NCBI RefSeq assembly: GCF_034119425.1
Contig: NZ_JAWUEL010000047.1
Coordinates: forward strand, 1-10,274
DNA length: 10,274 nucleotides
Direction of reading: 5' to 3'
DNA from: Actinotignum schaalii_C
GTDB taxonomy: Bacteria; Actinomycetota; Actinomycetes; Actinomycetales; Actinomycetaceae
The notes beneath the pieces are model-generated. The model saw nothing but the letters and a program-made list of their open reading frames with translations. It did not search any database and was not told the DNA's origin. Below, piece after piece: positions 1 to 7,268 of this stretch. A program made the position numbers and the translations under genes. The number at the start of each line of letters is the position of its first letter. Position 1 is the first letter of the stretch.

Positions 1-104
1 CCCAGCAGCAGCGGGGCCAGCTCATCGGCCGGCCGGCTCAGGTCCGCGATGCTCGCCGCGGCGGTGCTTGCCGCCGCGGTACGCGCCATATTCGCGTCCG
101 TCAT
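1..104 (-). CDS. N-terminal fragment, possible 3-methyladenine DNA glycosylase (AAG/Mpg family)
   Basis: Only the first 34 codons lie in the window; the gene continues past the left edge. The ATG at 104 follows the purine-rich stretch GGGAGGGG, which can act as a ribosome binding site although the spacing is short. The product starts MTDANMARTAAAS, an Ala/Ser-rich leader, followed by LSRPADELAPLLLG. That last segment matches the usual start of the AAG fold, where a phrase like 'L.R...ELAP.LLG' precedes the first strand. AAG enzymes excise alkylated purines in base excision repair. The gene lies 57 bases downstream of ldh on the same strand and could share its transcript. The family call rests on about 14 residues, so it is tentative; no catalytic residue is visible. 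Confidence 0.45.
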   Translation of the reverse strand, partial: MTDANMARTAAASTAAASIADLSRPADELAPLLL

Positions 105-161
105 ACCCCTCCCGCTGTTACGCCTACCGAGTCAGATGCTCGGGTGAGTGCCACGCGCCTC

Positions 162-1133
162 CTAGGCGTCGTCGCCCATACCCTCGAGGTTCGAGAGCGC
201 TTCGCGGATCTGCGCGGCGCTGGCCCGTAGGGATTCCAGTTCCGCATCGGAGGGCTTCATATCGATCTGCCGGATCGCGCCGCGCGCCCCCACGATGGTG
301 GGGACGGACATGCACACCCCGGAAATTCCGTTCCACCCGGTCATGAGGCGGGAGACGGAGAGCACCACGCGTTCGTCGCGCAGCACCGCCTGGATAATCC
401 GGGAGGCCGCCAGCCCGATGGCGTAATTCGTGGAACCTTTCCCTTCGATCACTTCGTAGGCGGCGTTAATAACGCGGTCGGCGATACCGTCGAGGAGTTC
501 ATCGGTCACCGGGCCGGAACGCAGCTCCCATTCGCGGATCGGCACCGTGGAAATCGAGGCCATTGACCACATCGGAGTCTCGGAATCCCCGTGCTCACCG
601 CACATATAAGCATGCACATTCGAGGTCGCTACGTGGAACTTCTGCGAAATAAGCTGGCGCAGTCGCGAAGAATCCAGCACGGTGCCGGTCCCGAAAACGC
701 GTGCGGGCGGCAGCCCGGAGATTTTGAGGACGGCTTGGGTGACCACGTCCACAGGATTAGCGACGATGACGAAAATCGCGTTCGGGGAGAGCTCGACCAG
801 CGGGGGAACGATGGAGCGCATCATCGCCACACTCGCCCCGGCCAGGTCCAAGCGGGACTGGCCTGGCCGCTGGCGTGCCCCGGCGGTAATCACGATGACA
901 TCGGAATCCGCGGTGGCCTCCACGTTATCGGTGCCCTCAATTTTGGCGGTGGGCATGAACTGGCCGCCGTGCATAAGATCGAGGGCTTCGGCATGCACCT
1001 TCTGTGCGTTGATATCTTGGAGAACAACATGCCGGGCGACGCCTTTGATGAGCATTGCGTAGGCGAGGGAAGTCCCCACCGCCCCGGCGCCAATAATAGA
1101 AACCTTTGAGCCTTCAGTGCGCTGGTCAATCAT
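162..1133 (-). CDS. ldh: L-lactate dehydrogenase
   Basis: NAD-dependent L-lactate dehydrogenase of 323 aa, a normal family length; it reduces pyruvate to L-lactate in the cytoplasm and regenerates NAD+ in fermentation. The Rossmann motif GAGAVG is at residues 15-20, and Asp40 is placed to select NAD over NADP. The specificity loop ARQRPGQSRLDL carries Gln88, the lactate-type residue where malate dehydrogenases have Arg, and Arg94. Substrate and catalytic residues follow: Asn126 in VANPVD, Asp154 and Arg157 in LDSSR, and His181 in GEHGDS. KGSTNYAIG at 232-240 is also typical. The gene starts 18 bases after the stop-codon start of the oxidoreductase gene upstream, with only a weak ribosome binding site (AACGAAAT), which suggests co-transcription and perhaps reinitiation. 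A 5-bp palindrome, ACCCG-CTA-CGGGT (1147-1159), surrounds the upstream stop codon. All key residues are intact. Confidence 0.96.
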   Translation of the reverse strand: MIDQRTEGSKVSIIGAGAVGTSLAYAMLIKGVARHVVLQDINAQKVHAEALDLMHGGQFMPTAKIEGTDNVEATADSDVIVITAGARQRPGQSRLDLAGASVAMMRSIVPPLVELSPNAIFVIVANPVDVVTQAVLKISGLPPARVFGTGTVLDSSRLRQLISQKFHVATSNVHAYMCGEHGDSETPMWSMASISTVPIREWELRSGPVTDELLDGIADRVINAAYEVIEGKGSTNYAIGLAASRIIQAVLRDERVVLSVSRLMTGWNGISGVCMSVPTIVGARGAIRQIDMKPSDAELESLRASAAQIREALSNLEGMGDDA

Positions 1134-1151
1134 ATTTCGTTATTTTACCCG

Positions 1152-2150
1152 CTACGGGTTGATCCGCACCGCCGTGCGCCCGTAACGCTGGCCGGCCAGC
1201 AGCTCGCGCCCAGCTGCGGGAACCTCCTCCAGGTCAATAACGTGGGTGAGGGAATCGAGCACGCTCGTGTCCACGTGTTCGGCCAGCAGTTCCCAGGCGC
1301 GCAGGCGCAGCTCGCGCGGGGCCCGCACCGAATCCACCCCGGCCAGGGTGATGCCCCGCAAAATAAAGGGCAGCACCGTGGTGGGGAGTGCGGTTCCACC
1401 GGCCAGGCCGCAGGCGGCCACCGTCCCGCCCCAGCGGGTTTGCGCCAGTAGATTCGCGAGCACCTGCCCGCCCACGGTATCCACACCGCCCGCGAAGCGG
1501 GCCTTCTGGAGGGGCCGCGCGGAAGGTTCCTCAAATTCCGAGCGCTCGAGCACCTCGGTAGCTCCGAGCCCGCGCAGGAAATCCCCGAAGCGCTCCGCCC
1601 GCCCGGTCAGCGCCACCGGCTCGTAGCCGAGCCGCGCGAGGAGATGGAGCGCGATACTGCCCACCCCGCCGCTCGCCCCGGTCACCGCAACGGGGCCGTC
1701 CTGCACCGCGTGCTCACTGAGCGCCAGCACGCACAGTGCCGCCGTATACCCGGCTGTTCCCAGGGCCGCCGCCTGCGCGGCGCTGAACACTTCTGGCACC
1801 GGCACGCAGGTATCCCCGGGCACCCGCAGTTGCGGGGTGTAGCCCCCGTGCCGGAATTCACCCAGGCCCGCCCCGTTCACACTCACTAGCTGCCCCGGGC
1901 GCACCGGGCTGTCCGGGCCGGCCTCCCGCACCGTCCCCACCGCGTCAATACCGGGAATAAGCGGGCTGATACGGGCCACACCCCGGTCGCCTTTCAGGCA
2001 CAGCGCATCTTTGTAATTGAGGGAAGACCAGGAAATATCGAGGAGCACATCGCCTTCCCCGAAGGGGGCTGCATTCGCTCCACCGGCCTGAGTATCGAAA
2101 GTAAGCGTGGGCGCGGCTGCGTCGTCGCACCGCACAAAAATAGTAGCCAT
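1152..2150 (-). CDS. acuI: AcuI/YhdH-family NADPH oxidoreductase (acrylyl-CoA reductase-like)
   Basis: Zinc-independent medium-chain dehydrogenase/reductase of 332 aa, full length. The catalytic GroES-like half carries SSLNYKDAL (42-50), PGIDAVGTV (66-74) and NGAGLGEFRHGGY (92-104), a set typical of the AcuI/YhdH branch. The nucleotide-binding half has GTAGYTAALCV (131-141) and VTGASGGVGS (156-165), then TGR (182-184) where an Arg suits the NADPH phosphate. Later come AACGLAGG (245-252) and PFILRGITLAGVDSV (261-275), again branch signatures. Known members reduce acrylyl-CoA to propionyl-CoA and quinone-like enones; the true substrate here is unknown. The start is fixed because an in-frame TAA lies only two codons upstream (TAA TGC ATG). 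There is no Shine-Dalgarno sequence, which fits leaderless translation. Lactate dehydrogenase follows after 17 bases, so the pair may serve redox balance; that link is inference. Confidence 0.88.
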   Translation of the reverse strand: MATIFVRCDDAAAPTLTFDTQAGGANAAPFGEGDVLLDISWSSLNYKDALCLKGDRGVARISPLIPGIDAVGTVREAGPDSPVRPGQLVSVNGAGLGEFRHGGYTPQLRVPGDTCVPVPEVFSAAQAAALGTAGYTAALCVLALSEHAVQDGPVAVTGASGGVGSIALHLLARLGYEPVALTGRAERFGDFLRGLGATEVLERSEFEEPSARPLQKARFAGGVDTVGGQVLANLLAQTRWGGTVAACGLAGGTALPTTVLPFILRGITLAGVDSVRAPRELRLRAWELLAEHVDTSVLDSLTHVIDLEEVPAAGRELLAGQRYGRTAVRINP

Positions 2151-2156
2151 GCATTA

Positions 2157-2162
2157 AGCGTA
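2157..2162 (-). promoter_or_regulatory. Possible -10 element for a leaderless transcript of the AcuI-like gene
   Basis: On the minus strand TACGCT fits the actinobacterial -10 pattern TANNNT and ends 6 bases before the ATG at 2150. That is the expected spacing when transcription starts on the start codon itself, and it agrees with the missing Shine-Dalgarno sequence. No convincing -35 hexamer is visible. The remaining divergent spacer up to 2314 holds one short inverted repeat (CTACT/AGTAG, 2192-2207), and I see no clear promoter for the plus-strand gene at 2315. Confidence 0.3.
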
Positions 2163-2314
2163 CCGGCGCGGCACGCAGCACGCTTTAACTGCTACTATCT
2201 GAAGTAGACCCGGCGCGTGAGCCGGGCACAAGGCACGGACAGGGCCGGATGATCACTCCACGCACTCGCAACGATTGAGCTTCCACCGCCCCTCTCCATG
2301 CGGAAAGGTGATTC

Positions 2315-3529
2315 ATGATTAACGTTAAAGAGGTGGTGGATTCATTCACCTCCTGGCAAGAAGAGCTTTATATCCACCTGCATCAGCATCCCGAACTTTC
2401 CATGCAGGAAAAAGAAACGTGTGACACTATCGACGCGGAACTGACGCGCCTCGGATACGCAACGCAGCGGATCGGCGGCGGCGTCGTCGGTGTGCTGGAA
2501 AACGGGGAGGGACCCGCGGTGCTCTTCCGCGCCGATATTGACGGGCTCCCCGTCAAGGAAGCGACCGGGCTCGAGTACGCATCCACGCAGACGCGCACGG
2601 ACGCGGACGGCAACGAAGTCCCGACCATGCACGCCTGCGGTCACGATTTCCATATTTCCTGCGCCTTGGGCGCAGCCCGTATTTTCGCGGAAAACCGCGA
2701 GGCCTGGGCCGGTACCTATATCGCGCTGTTCCAGCCCGGGGAAGAAACCGCGGCCGGGGCACGCTCCATGGTGGCCGACGGCCTGGTCGATAAGATCCCG
2801 GCACCGGATGTGGCTCTGGGGCAGCACGTGCTGGCCGGGCCGATGCGCGCCGGGCAGGTCGGCACCCACGCCGGGGCGATTCTCTCCACCGGCGCCTCCG
2901 TGAAAGTGACGCTGCACGGGAAAGGCTCGCACGGCTCCATGCCGCATCTGAGCATCGACCCGGTGGTGCTCGCCGCCGCCGTGGTGACCCGCCTGCAGAG
3001 CGTGGTGGCGCGCGAAATTAATCCCTTCAAGATGGCGGTGCTCACCGTGGGCTCCATCCACGCCGGAAGTAAATCAAATATTATTCCGGACACGGCCACC
3101 CTGCTTATTAATATTCGCGCCTACGATATGGACGTGCGCGAACAGCTCCTTGATGGCATTAAGCGCACCGTCACGGCCGAATGCGAAGCGGCCCGCGCCC
3201 CGCAGGCACCGGAATTTGAGATCTACGATTCCTACCCGCTTACTAATAACGACGACGCAACTACCGCCAAGGTCACCCAGGCATTCCTGGCACACTTCGG
3301 GGAAGAACGCGTGATGGACTGCGGCGAAGTATCGGCTTCCGAAGATTTCAGCGTGATCCCGGACGCCTTCGGGATTCCCTACACCTACTGGGGCTTCGGT
3401 GGTTTTGCGGAAGGCGCGCCCACCTACCCCAACCACAACCCCGCCTTCGGGCCGGTTCTCCAACCCACCCTCGCCACCGGGACTGAAGCCGCGGCCGTTG
3501 CCGCGCTCGCCTGGCTGGCGCGGGACTAG
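2315..3529 (+). CDS. M20-family metallo-amidohydrolase (N-acyl-amino acid/hippurate hydrolase type)
   Basis: Cytoplasmic di-zinc (or manganese) amidohydrolase of 404 aa, usual length for the M20D/AmhX-hippurate hydrolase group, which removes acyl groups from N-acyl amino acids or related conjugates. Motifs in order: HLHQHPELS (21-29), RADIDGLPVKE (72-82), MHACGHDFH (105-113) with metal ligands Cys108 and His110, and FQPGEET (139-145) with the catalytic and ligand Glu pair 143/144. GQHV (169-172) holds ligand His171. The lid/dimerisation domain begins near GKGSHGSMPH (202-211). SEDFS (342-346) and NHNPAF (373-378) with His374 complete the active site. The ATG at 2315 has a good ribosome binding site (GGAAAGGTG, 2302-2310). 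No signal peptide is present. An MFS exporter gene follows after 36 bases, suggesting a unit that processes and transports a conjugate. The exact substrate cannot be read from sequence. Confidence 0.92.
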   Translation: MINVKEVVDSFTSWQEELYIHLHQHPELSMQEKETCDTIDAELTRLGYATQRIGGGVVGVLENGEGPAVLFRADIDGLPVKEATGLEYASTQTRTDADGNEVPTMHACGHDFHISCALGAARIFAENREAWAGTYIALFQPGEETAAGARSMVADGLVDKIPAPDVALGQHVLAGPMRAGQVGTHAGAILSTGASVKVTLHGKGSHGSMPHLSIDPVVLAAAVVTRLQSVVAREINPFKMAVLTVGSIHAGSKSNIIPDTATLLINIRAYDMDVREQLLDGIKRTVTAECEAARAPQAPEFEIYDSYPLTNNDDATTAKVTQAFLAHFGEERVMDCGEVSASEDFSVIPDAFGIPYTYWGFGGFAEGAPTYPNHNPAFGPVLQPTLATGTEAAAVAALAWLARD

Positions 3530-3552
3530 CGGGACTACATTTCCACGATGAC

Positions 3553-3558
3553 AAAGGA
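3553..3558 (+). promoter_or_regulatory. Ribosome binding site that sets the MFS start
   Basis: AAAGGA lies 7 bases before the ATG at 3566. The longer reading frame opens at an ATG at 3548, but that codon has no purine-rich stretch in front of it (CATTTCCACG) and would place this ribosome binding site inside the gene. I therefore use 3566. Confidence 0.7.
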
Positions 3559-3565
3559 TAAAACT

Positions 3566-5287
3566 ATGGCTACCACTCAAGGCGCGAAGGCGCCGGCCGG
3601 TACGGCGCAGGCTGGCACGGCGCCGGCCGCTAACCCGCCGCAAGATACCGGTTACCGCGGCACCGAAAAACTGCTGTGGGGCATCGTCCTCGCGGTTGTG
3701 ACCTTCTGGCTCTTCGCCGGAACTGCCGCCACCGTGGCACCCAATATTATGGAGGACCTCGGCAGCGTGGACGCGGCCGGGATGAACCTCGCGGTTTCCA
3801 TCACCGGCCTATTCTCCGGTCTCTTCATGGTGCTCATGGGCGGCCTGGCCGATAAAATCGGGCGCGTGCGCATCACCCTCCTCGGGATTGTGCTCAACGC
3901 GGCCGGCTCGCTGCTGCTCATTTTCGCCGCTGGGGGCGTGGCACTGCCGCTGCTGCTGACCGGGCGCGCGATCCAGGGCCTGGGCGCGGCCTGCATTATG
4001 CCGGCCTCGATGGCCCTCGTGAAGGCCTACTGGGACGGCCCGGCCCGCCAGCGCGCGGTGTCCATGTGGTCGATTGGTTCCTGGGGCGGCTCCGGCCTGG
4101 CCGCGATCTTCGGTGGCACCGTGGTGCAATTCGTGGGCTGGCGCGGAATCTTCATCGCCTCGATTATTATCTCCGTACTCGCCTTCCTCATGATCCTGGG
4201 CACCCCGGAAAACCGGGTGGAAAGCACCGGCCCGCGCAAGAGCTTCGACGCTATCGGCCTGGTGCTCTTCATCGCCGGCACCCTCGGGCTCATGATCGTG
4301 CTGCTCTACGGCTCGAAACTCGGCTGGGGCAGCGCGGCAACGCTTCTGCTCACCGCGCTCGCGGTGGTTTCTTACGCGCTCTTCTTCGGGTGGGAACGCA
4401 AGCAAGCGAACCCCTTCATTGATTTCGCGCTTTTCAAGAACACCACCTTCACGGGTGCCACGATCTCCAACTTCCTGGTGAACGGCACCATCGGCATGCT
4501 CATTATTAGCCAGCAGGTCATCCAGCTGGCCGGGCACAAGGCGGACGGTTCGCTCTACACCGCTTTCGACGCGGGCCTGCTTTCGCTGGGCTACGGCGTG
4601 TGCATTATCGCCTTCATCCGTATCGGTGAAAAGCTGCTCCAGCGTTTCGGGCCGCGCAAGCCGATGATCTGGGGCTGCCTCATCACCATCGTGGCCTGCG
4701 GGCTGCTCATGACCACGCACCTGCTTATCGGCCAGTACGTGCTCATGGCGGTAATCGCCTACTGCCTCTTCGGCCTGGGCTTGGCCTTCTACGCCACCCC
4801 GTCCACGGACGCGGCGCTCTCGAACCTGCCAGCTTCCCAGGCCGGTTCCGGTTCGGGTATCTACAAGATGGCCTCCTCGCTGGGTGGGGCGATCGGTACC
4901 GCGATTTCGCTGGCGGTCTTCTACGGGCTGCAGGGCGCCCCGGTGCCGGACGTGATCGCGATGTCCGGGCGTACGGATAACTCCTCGATTCGCCTGGCCG
5001 CGATGGTCGCCTTGGGTGTTTCTTTGGTGTTCTTGCTGCTCGCTATTGTTTCTATTACGACGACGGTGCCCAAGGGCGGGGGCTCTGCCACCGCGGGTGC
5101 TTCGGCTCCCAGCGCGGCTCCGGCCCCGCAGCTCGCCCCGGACGACGAGCGCCAGGAAATTATCGCGCGCCTGTCCGAGCTGCCGCTGCGCGATCTCCAG
5201 CGCCTGGAGCGCCAGCTGCTCGTGGACGAACTCTCCGGCTTGGATACCAAGGCATTGCAGGCCCTGGTGGAGAAGCAGAAGGCGTAG
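3566..5287 (+). CDS. MFS drug/metabolite exporter, 14-helix DHA2 type
   Basis: Proton-coupled major facilitator superfamily exporter of 573 aa from the chosen start. A disordered Ala/Pro/Gly-rich cytoplasmic N-terminus (1-32) precedes helix 1 (about 36-55). Motif A between helices 2 and 3 is GGLADKIGRVR (92-102). Motif B is GRAIQGLGAA (133-142) with Arg134 in helix 4. A glycine-rich motif-C-like stretch, GSWGGSGLAAIFGG (171-184), lies in helix 5 and is typical of antiporters. About 14 hydrophobic segments end near residue 499, which fits the DHA2 (QacA/SdrM-like) group. The C-terminal tail (503-573) is unusual: a Ala/Pro/Ser linker followed by a charged helix-prone segment containing LRDLQRLERQLLVDEL. 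Substrate is unknown. Spacing of 36 bases from the amidohydrolase, with no terminator, supports a shared transcript. Confidence 0.9.
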   Translation: MATTQGAKAPAGTAQAGTAPAANPPQDTGYRGTEKLLWGIVLAVVTFWLFAGTAATVAPNIMEDLGSVDAAGMNLAVSITGLFSGLFMVLMGGLADKIGRVRITLLGIVLNAAGSLLLIFAAGGVALPLLLTGRAIQGLGAACIMPASMALVKAYWDGPARQRAVSMWSIGSWGGSGLAAIFGGTVVQFVGWRGIFIASIIISVLAFLMILGTPENRVESTGPRKSFDAIGLVLFIAGTLGLMIVLLYGSKLGWGSAATLLLTALAVVSYALFFGWERKQANPFIDFALFKNTTFTGATISNFLVNGTIGMLIISQQVIQLAGHKADGSLYTAFDAGLLSLGYGVCIIAFIRIGEKLLQRFGPRKPMIWGCLITIVACGLLMTTHLLIGQYVLMAVIAYCLFGLGLAFYATPSTDAALSNLPASQAGSGSGIYKMASSLGGAIGTAISLAVFYGLQGAPVPDVIAMSGRTDNSSIRLAAMVALGVSLVFLLLAIVSITTTVPKGGGSATAGASAPSAAPAPQLAPDDERQEIIARLSELPLRDLQRLERQLLVDELSGLDTKALQALVEKQKA

Positions 5288-5363
5288 TTCTTCGCGCGGA
5301 GCGCTCGCCGTGCGGGTGCGCGGGCGGCGGGTATGACTGCCGCACGCGTAGGCATATTTACAT

Positions 5364-5409
5364 AGGTGTGGGTGCGTATCGCAGGTTTCTGCGGTGCGCA
5401 CCCACACCT
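5364..5409. terminator. Two-tier hairpin, probable bidirectional terminator between convergent units
   Basis: A perfect 13-bp stem pairs AGGTGTGGGTGCG (5364-5376) with CGCACCCACACCT (5397-5409). Its 20-base loop holds a second 5-bp stem, CGCAG/CTGCG, with a GTTT tetraloop (5380-5393). It lies between the stop of the MFS gene (5287) and the stop of the convergent operon (5450), so it can serve both. Neither side has a T tract, so it would be a U-less terminator or a 3'-end stabiliser rather than a textbook intrinsic terminator. Confidence 0.65.
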
Positions 5410-5449
5410 CGTTAAAGCTGATGTGCTTTCGAAGCGGTCGGGCATCCGC

Positions 5450-6046
5450 CTACCGCTTGAGGTATCGCGGCCGGATGCCTCGGCAGTACAGTGCCGCGCA
5501 TAATCCTGCCGCTACACACATGCCGGCAGCGATAAGCCACAACGAGGGGCTATTGCTCCGCGATTGCACTAGATTCCAGGTGCTCTCACGATCAGGCGCG
5601 AAAGCTGCGCTCAGGAACACTAGCACCAGGGGAAGCGCCCACATGAGGCGTGCACCGAAGAAGTAGGCACTCACGATTCCAAGTGCCAGCCACACAACGT
5701 GAAGGCGGAGCAGGCTGAGCCCGGTAGAGTCGTGAGTGAGTAGCACGAAAACTCCGGTTAATGCCGCAGTAGCGCTGGCGATTCCGCACCCTACCGTCAG
5801 CAACATACCCGCCGGAGCTTTGCCGTAGTAGTCCTTTTCCTCACGCGGGGCGATGATACTGAGGAGGGCCAAGGGTATGCAGAAGGTGAGCATACGGCCG
5901 AGCGGCGTTGTCCCACCTGAGACCCACGAATGGAAGGTGTGGTCTTCCCCGAGTAAATAGATAGCGATGAGCGCGGCGAGGGCGATACCGAATGCCTTCA
6001 AAGCCCGGTGAGCGTGAAGGTAGATGAGCCACGGGTGTGAGGGCAT
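5450..6046 (-). CDS. Six-helix membrane protein, putative second ABC permease or immunity subunit
   Basis: I do not recognise a named family. The 198-aa product has about six hydrophobic helices (roughly 16-33, 49-66, 79-103, 113-130, 133-150 and 168-187) and a basic C-terminus (CRGIRPRYLKR), and no signal peptide cleavage site. Six helices in a protein of this size fits an ABC-2-type permease half. It is the last gene of the peptide-ABC operon: only 4 bases separate its ATG from the stop of the permease gene upstream, and the ribosome binding site GAGAGG overlaps that stop codon, so translation is probably coupled. The likely role is a membrane partner of the ATPase, or an accessory immunity protein against the secreted peptide; both are inferences from position. 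Confidence 0.75.
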   Translation of the reverse strand: MPSHPWLIYLHAHRALKAFGIALAALIAIYLLGEDHTFHSWVSGGTTPLGRMLTFCIPLALLSIIAPREEKDYYGKAPAGMLLTVGCGIASATAALTGVFVLLTHDSTGLSLLRLHVVWLALGIVSAYFFGARLMWALPLVLVFLSAAFAPDRESTWNLVQSRSNSPSLWLIAAGMCVAAGLCAALYCRGIRPRYLKR

Positions 6047-6050
6047 CGTG

Positions 6051-7268
6051 CTACCTCTCTAAATCAGCAACAGATGCTGCATACGTCGCCTGAGCCCAGG
6101 CGCGCTGTTCCGCTTCTGGTAGTGCAGTGATTGCTCGCGCGCGTTCCACTGTCGCGGAATCATGGCCGTCGGCAATAAAAGAACTATCTGTTTTATTCGG
6201 GGCGCCTCGCATCATGAGCCATAGGTCAAGATCATTACGTGCGGCATTCCCGGCATCACTGTTTGATCCTCCTTCATAACTCCGATTCGTGAGGGGGTAT
6301 ACCAGCGCAGTAACGAGCATGCTTTCGTCATCCATATCCGCGCTCGCAAAGTTTAAGGTTCGCCCGCTGTAGTGATTGCCGTTGAGCGCAAATTCTTCAA
6401 AGGTATCCGCAACTGGCATTCCTTCGGGGATAAGTGGCAGAATACGGTCGCTGATATTCGTGAATGTTCGCAAAGCGGGCTCGTGTTCTTTCCAGACGCA
6501 CAGGAAAGGTTGAGACGTGGTGCATACCTGACCTCCGCCCCGGCGTTGGCTCGGCTCCGGGAAGAGCGCGCTGGTAGCGATGAGGGTAGCAGCAGCAATA
6601 AAAACAAATATCAAACTGCCCACACTTTGCTTTTTATGCCATCCCGTACGCCGCGGAAGGAAAAGTGCGGGGATGAAGGCTAGTGCTGTCACTGCAATAA
6701 GGGCGTAGAGCTGGGGGAGTGATACCTCCATATAGGGTTCTAGCACCGTATATTGTGTGGTGAACATGGCAATGCCCAGCATTACCCCGAAGCTTCCCAC
6801 TGCGAGTACGGCGCTAGATGCATCTATTCGTCCGATCATATGGCCAATAAGTACCCCCAGGAATCCGAGGCATAGGTACCCGATGATCGGATGAATATTG
6901 ACCGGCGCGAGCTCCTCGCGTGCCATGGCAGTTACCCCTAGGGCGGCGCCACTGAGCACCGCTCCCGTGAAGAGGATGGTGATGAGTCCCGGCATCAGCG
7001 CGCTGACGTTCTGCATGAGCACGCGACGCGGGGAATACGGCACCCACGTGGGAAGATCTACCGCACGGATTCGTTCGGAGTGAATTGCCTGCATCGCAGA
7101 AACCAGCGGCATCCCGAAAATAAAACCACAGAGAGCGTAATTTGCCGTGGCACTCGTATAGCCCACCCAGGAATCACGTAGGAGCCATAACGCTATCGTG
7201 CCGACTATCAGGGTGAGGAGCGCGCTGATGAGATGGGGGTGACGTTTGAGGTAGGGCCAGAAAATCAT
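6051..7268 (-). CDS. ABC transporter membrane subunit with C-terminal extracytoplasmic domain
   Basis: The 405-aa protein has about seven hydrophobic helices in its first 237 residues (around 12-30, 40-62, 90-114, 127-146, 150-170, 184-205 and 217-237). A hydrophilic domain of about 168 residues follows and should lie outside the cell. That domain opens with GGGQVCTTSQPFLCVWKEHE (245-264), with Cys249 and Cys257 able to form a disulfide; a 'C.W.EHE' signature is, as far as I recall, common in actinobacterial ABC permeases of this shape. The last 30 residues are Ala/Glu-rich and probably helical. Its ATG overlaps the TGA of the ATPase gene by 4 bases (ATGA), which argues that the two are made together as one transporter. 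Substrate is unknown; by context it may expel or block the secreted peptide encoded upstream. Confidence 0.78.
   Translation of the reverse strand: MIFWPYLKRHPHLISALLTLIVGTIALWLLRDSWVGYTSATANYALCGFIFGMPLVSAMQAIHSERIRAVDLPTWVPYSPRRVLMQNVSALMPGLITILFTGAVLSGAALGVTAMAREELAPVNIHPIIGYLCLGFLGVLIGHMIGRIDASSAVLAVGSFGVMLGIAMFTTQYTVLEPYMEVSLPQLYALIAVTALAFIPALFLPRRTGWHKKQSVGSLIFVFIAAATLIATSALFPEPSQRRGGGQVCTTSQPFLCVWKEHEPALRTFTNISDRILPLIPEGMPVADTFEEFALNGNHYSGRTLNFASADMDDESMLVTALVYPLTNRSYEGGSNSDAGNAARNDLDLWLMMRGAPNKTDSSFIADGHDSATVERARAITALPEAEQRAWAQATYAASVADLER

Noticed and set aside
127..143. Short hairpin CCGAG/CTCGG after ldh
   Set aside because: A 5-bp stem with a 7-base loop and no T tract is too weak to call a terminator; ldh may read through into the next gene.
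591..1109. Open frame of 172 codons on the plus strand opposite ldh
   Set aside because: The reverse strand has a complete lactate dehydrogenase with every catalytic residue; this frame has no ribosome binding site or motif.
2298..2318. Six-codon leader frame overlapping the M20 start
   Set aside because: It has no ribosome binding site and no regulatory codon pattern; a chance ATG is enough to explain it.
2342..3061. Open frame of 239 codons opposite the M20 gene
   Set aside because: Composition is His/Gly/Arg-biased with no recognisable motif, and it lies wholly inside the intact amidohydrolase.
3548..3565. Upstream ATG for the MFS protein (6 more residues)
   Set aside because: No ribosome binding site precedes it, and AAAGGA is correctly spaced for the ATG at 3566.
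3074..3643. Open frame of 189 codons on the minus strand across the M20/MFS junction
   Set aside because: Arg/Gly-rich shadow sequence covering two genes of the other strand, with no family likeness.
3809..5407. Open frame of 532 codons on the minus strand opposite the MFS gene
   Set aside because: It is a shadow of GC-rich codons: the product is Arg/Glu/His/Gln-rich low-complexity sequence with no helices or motifs, while the plus strand encodes a clear MFS protein.
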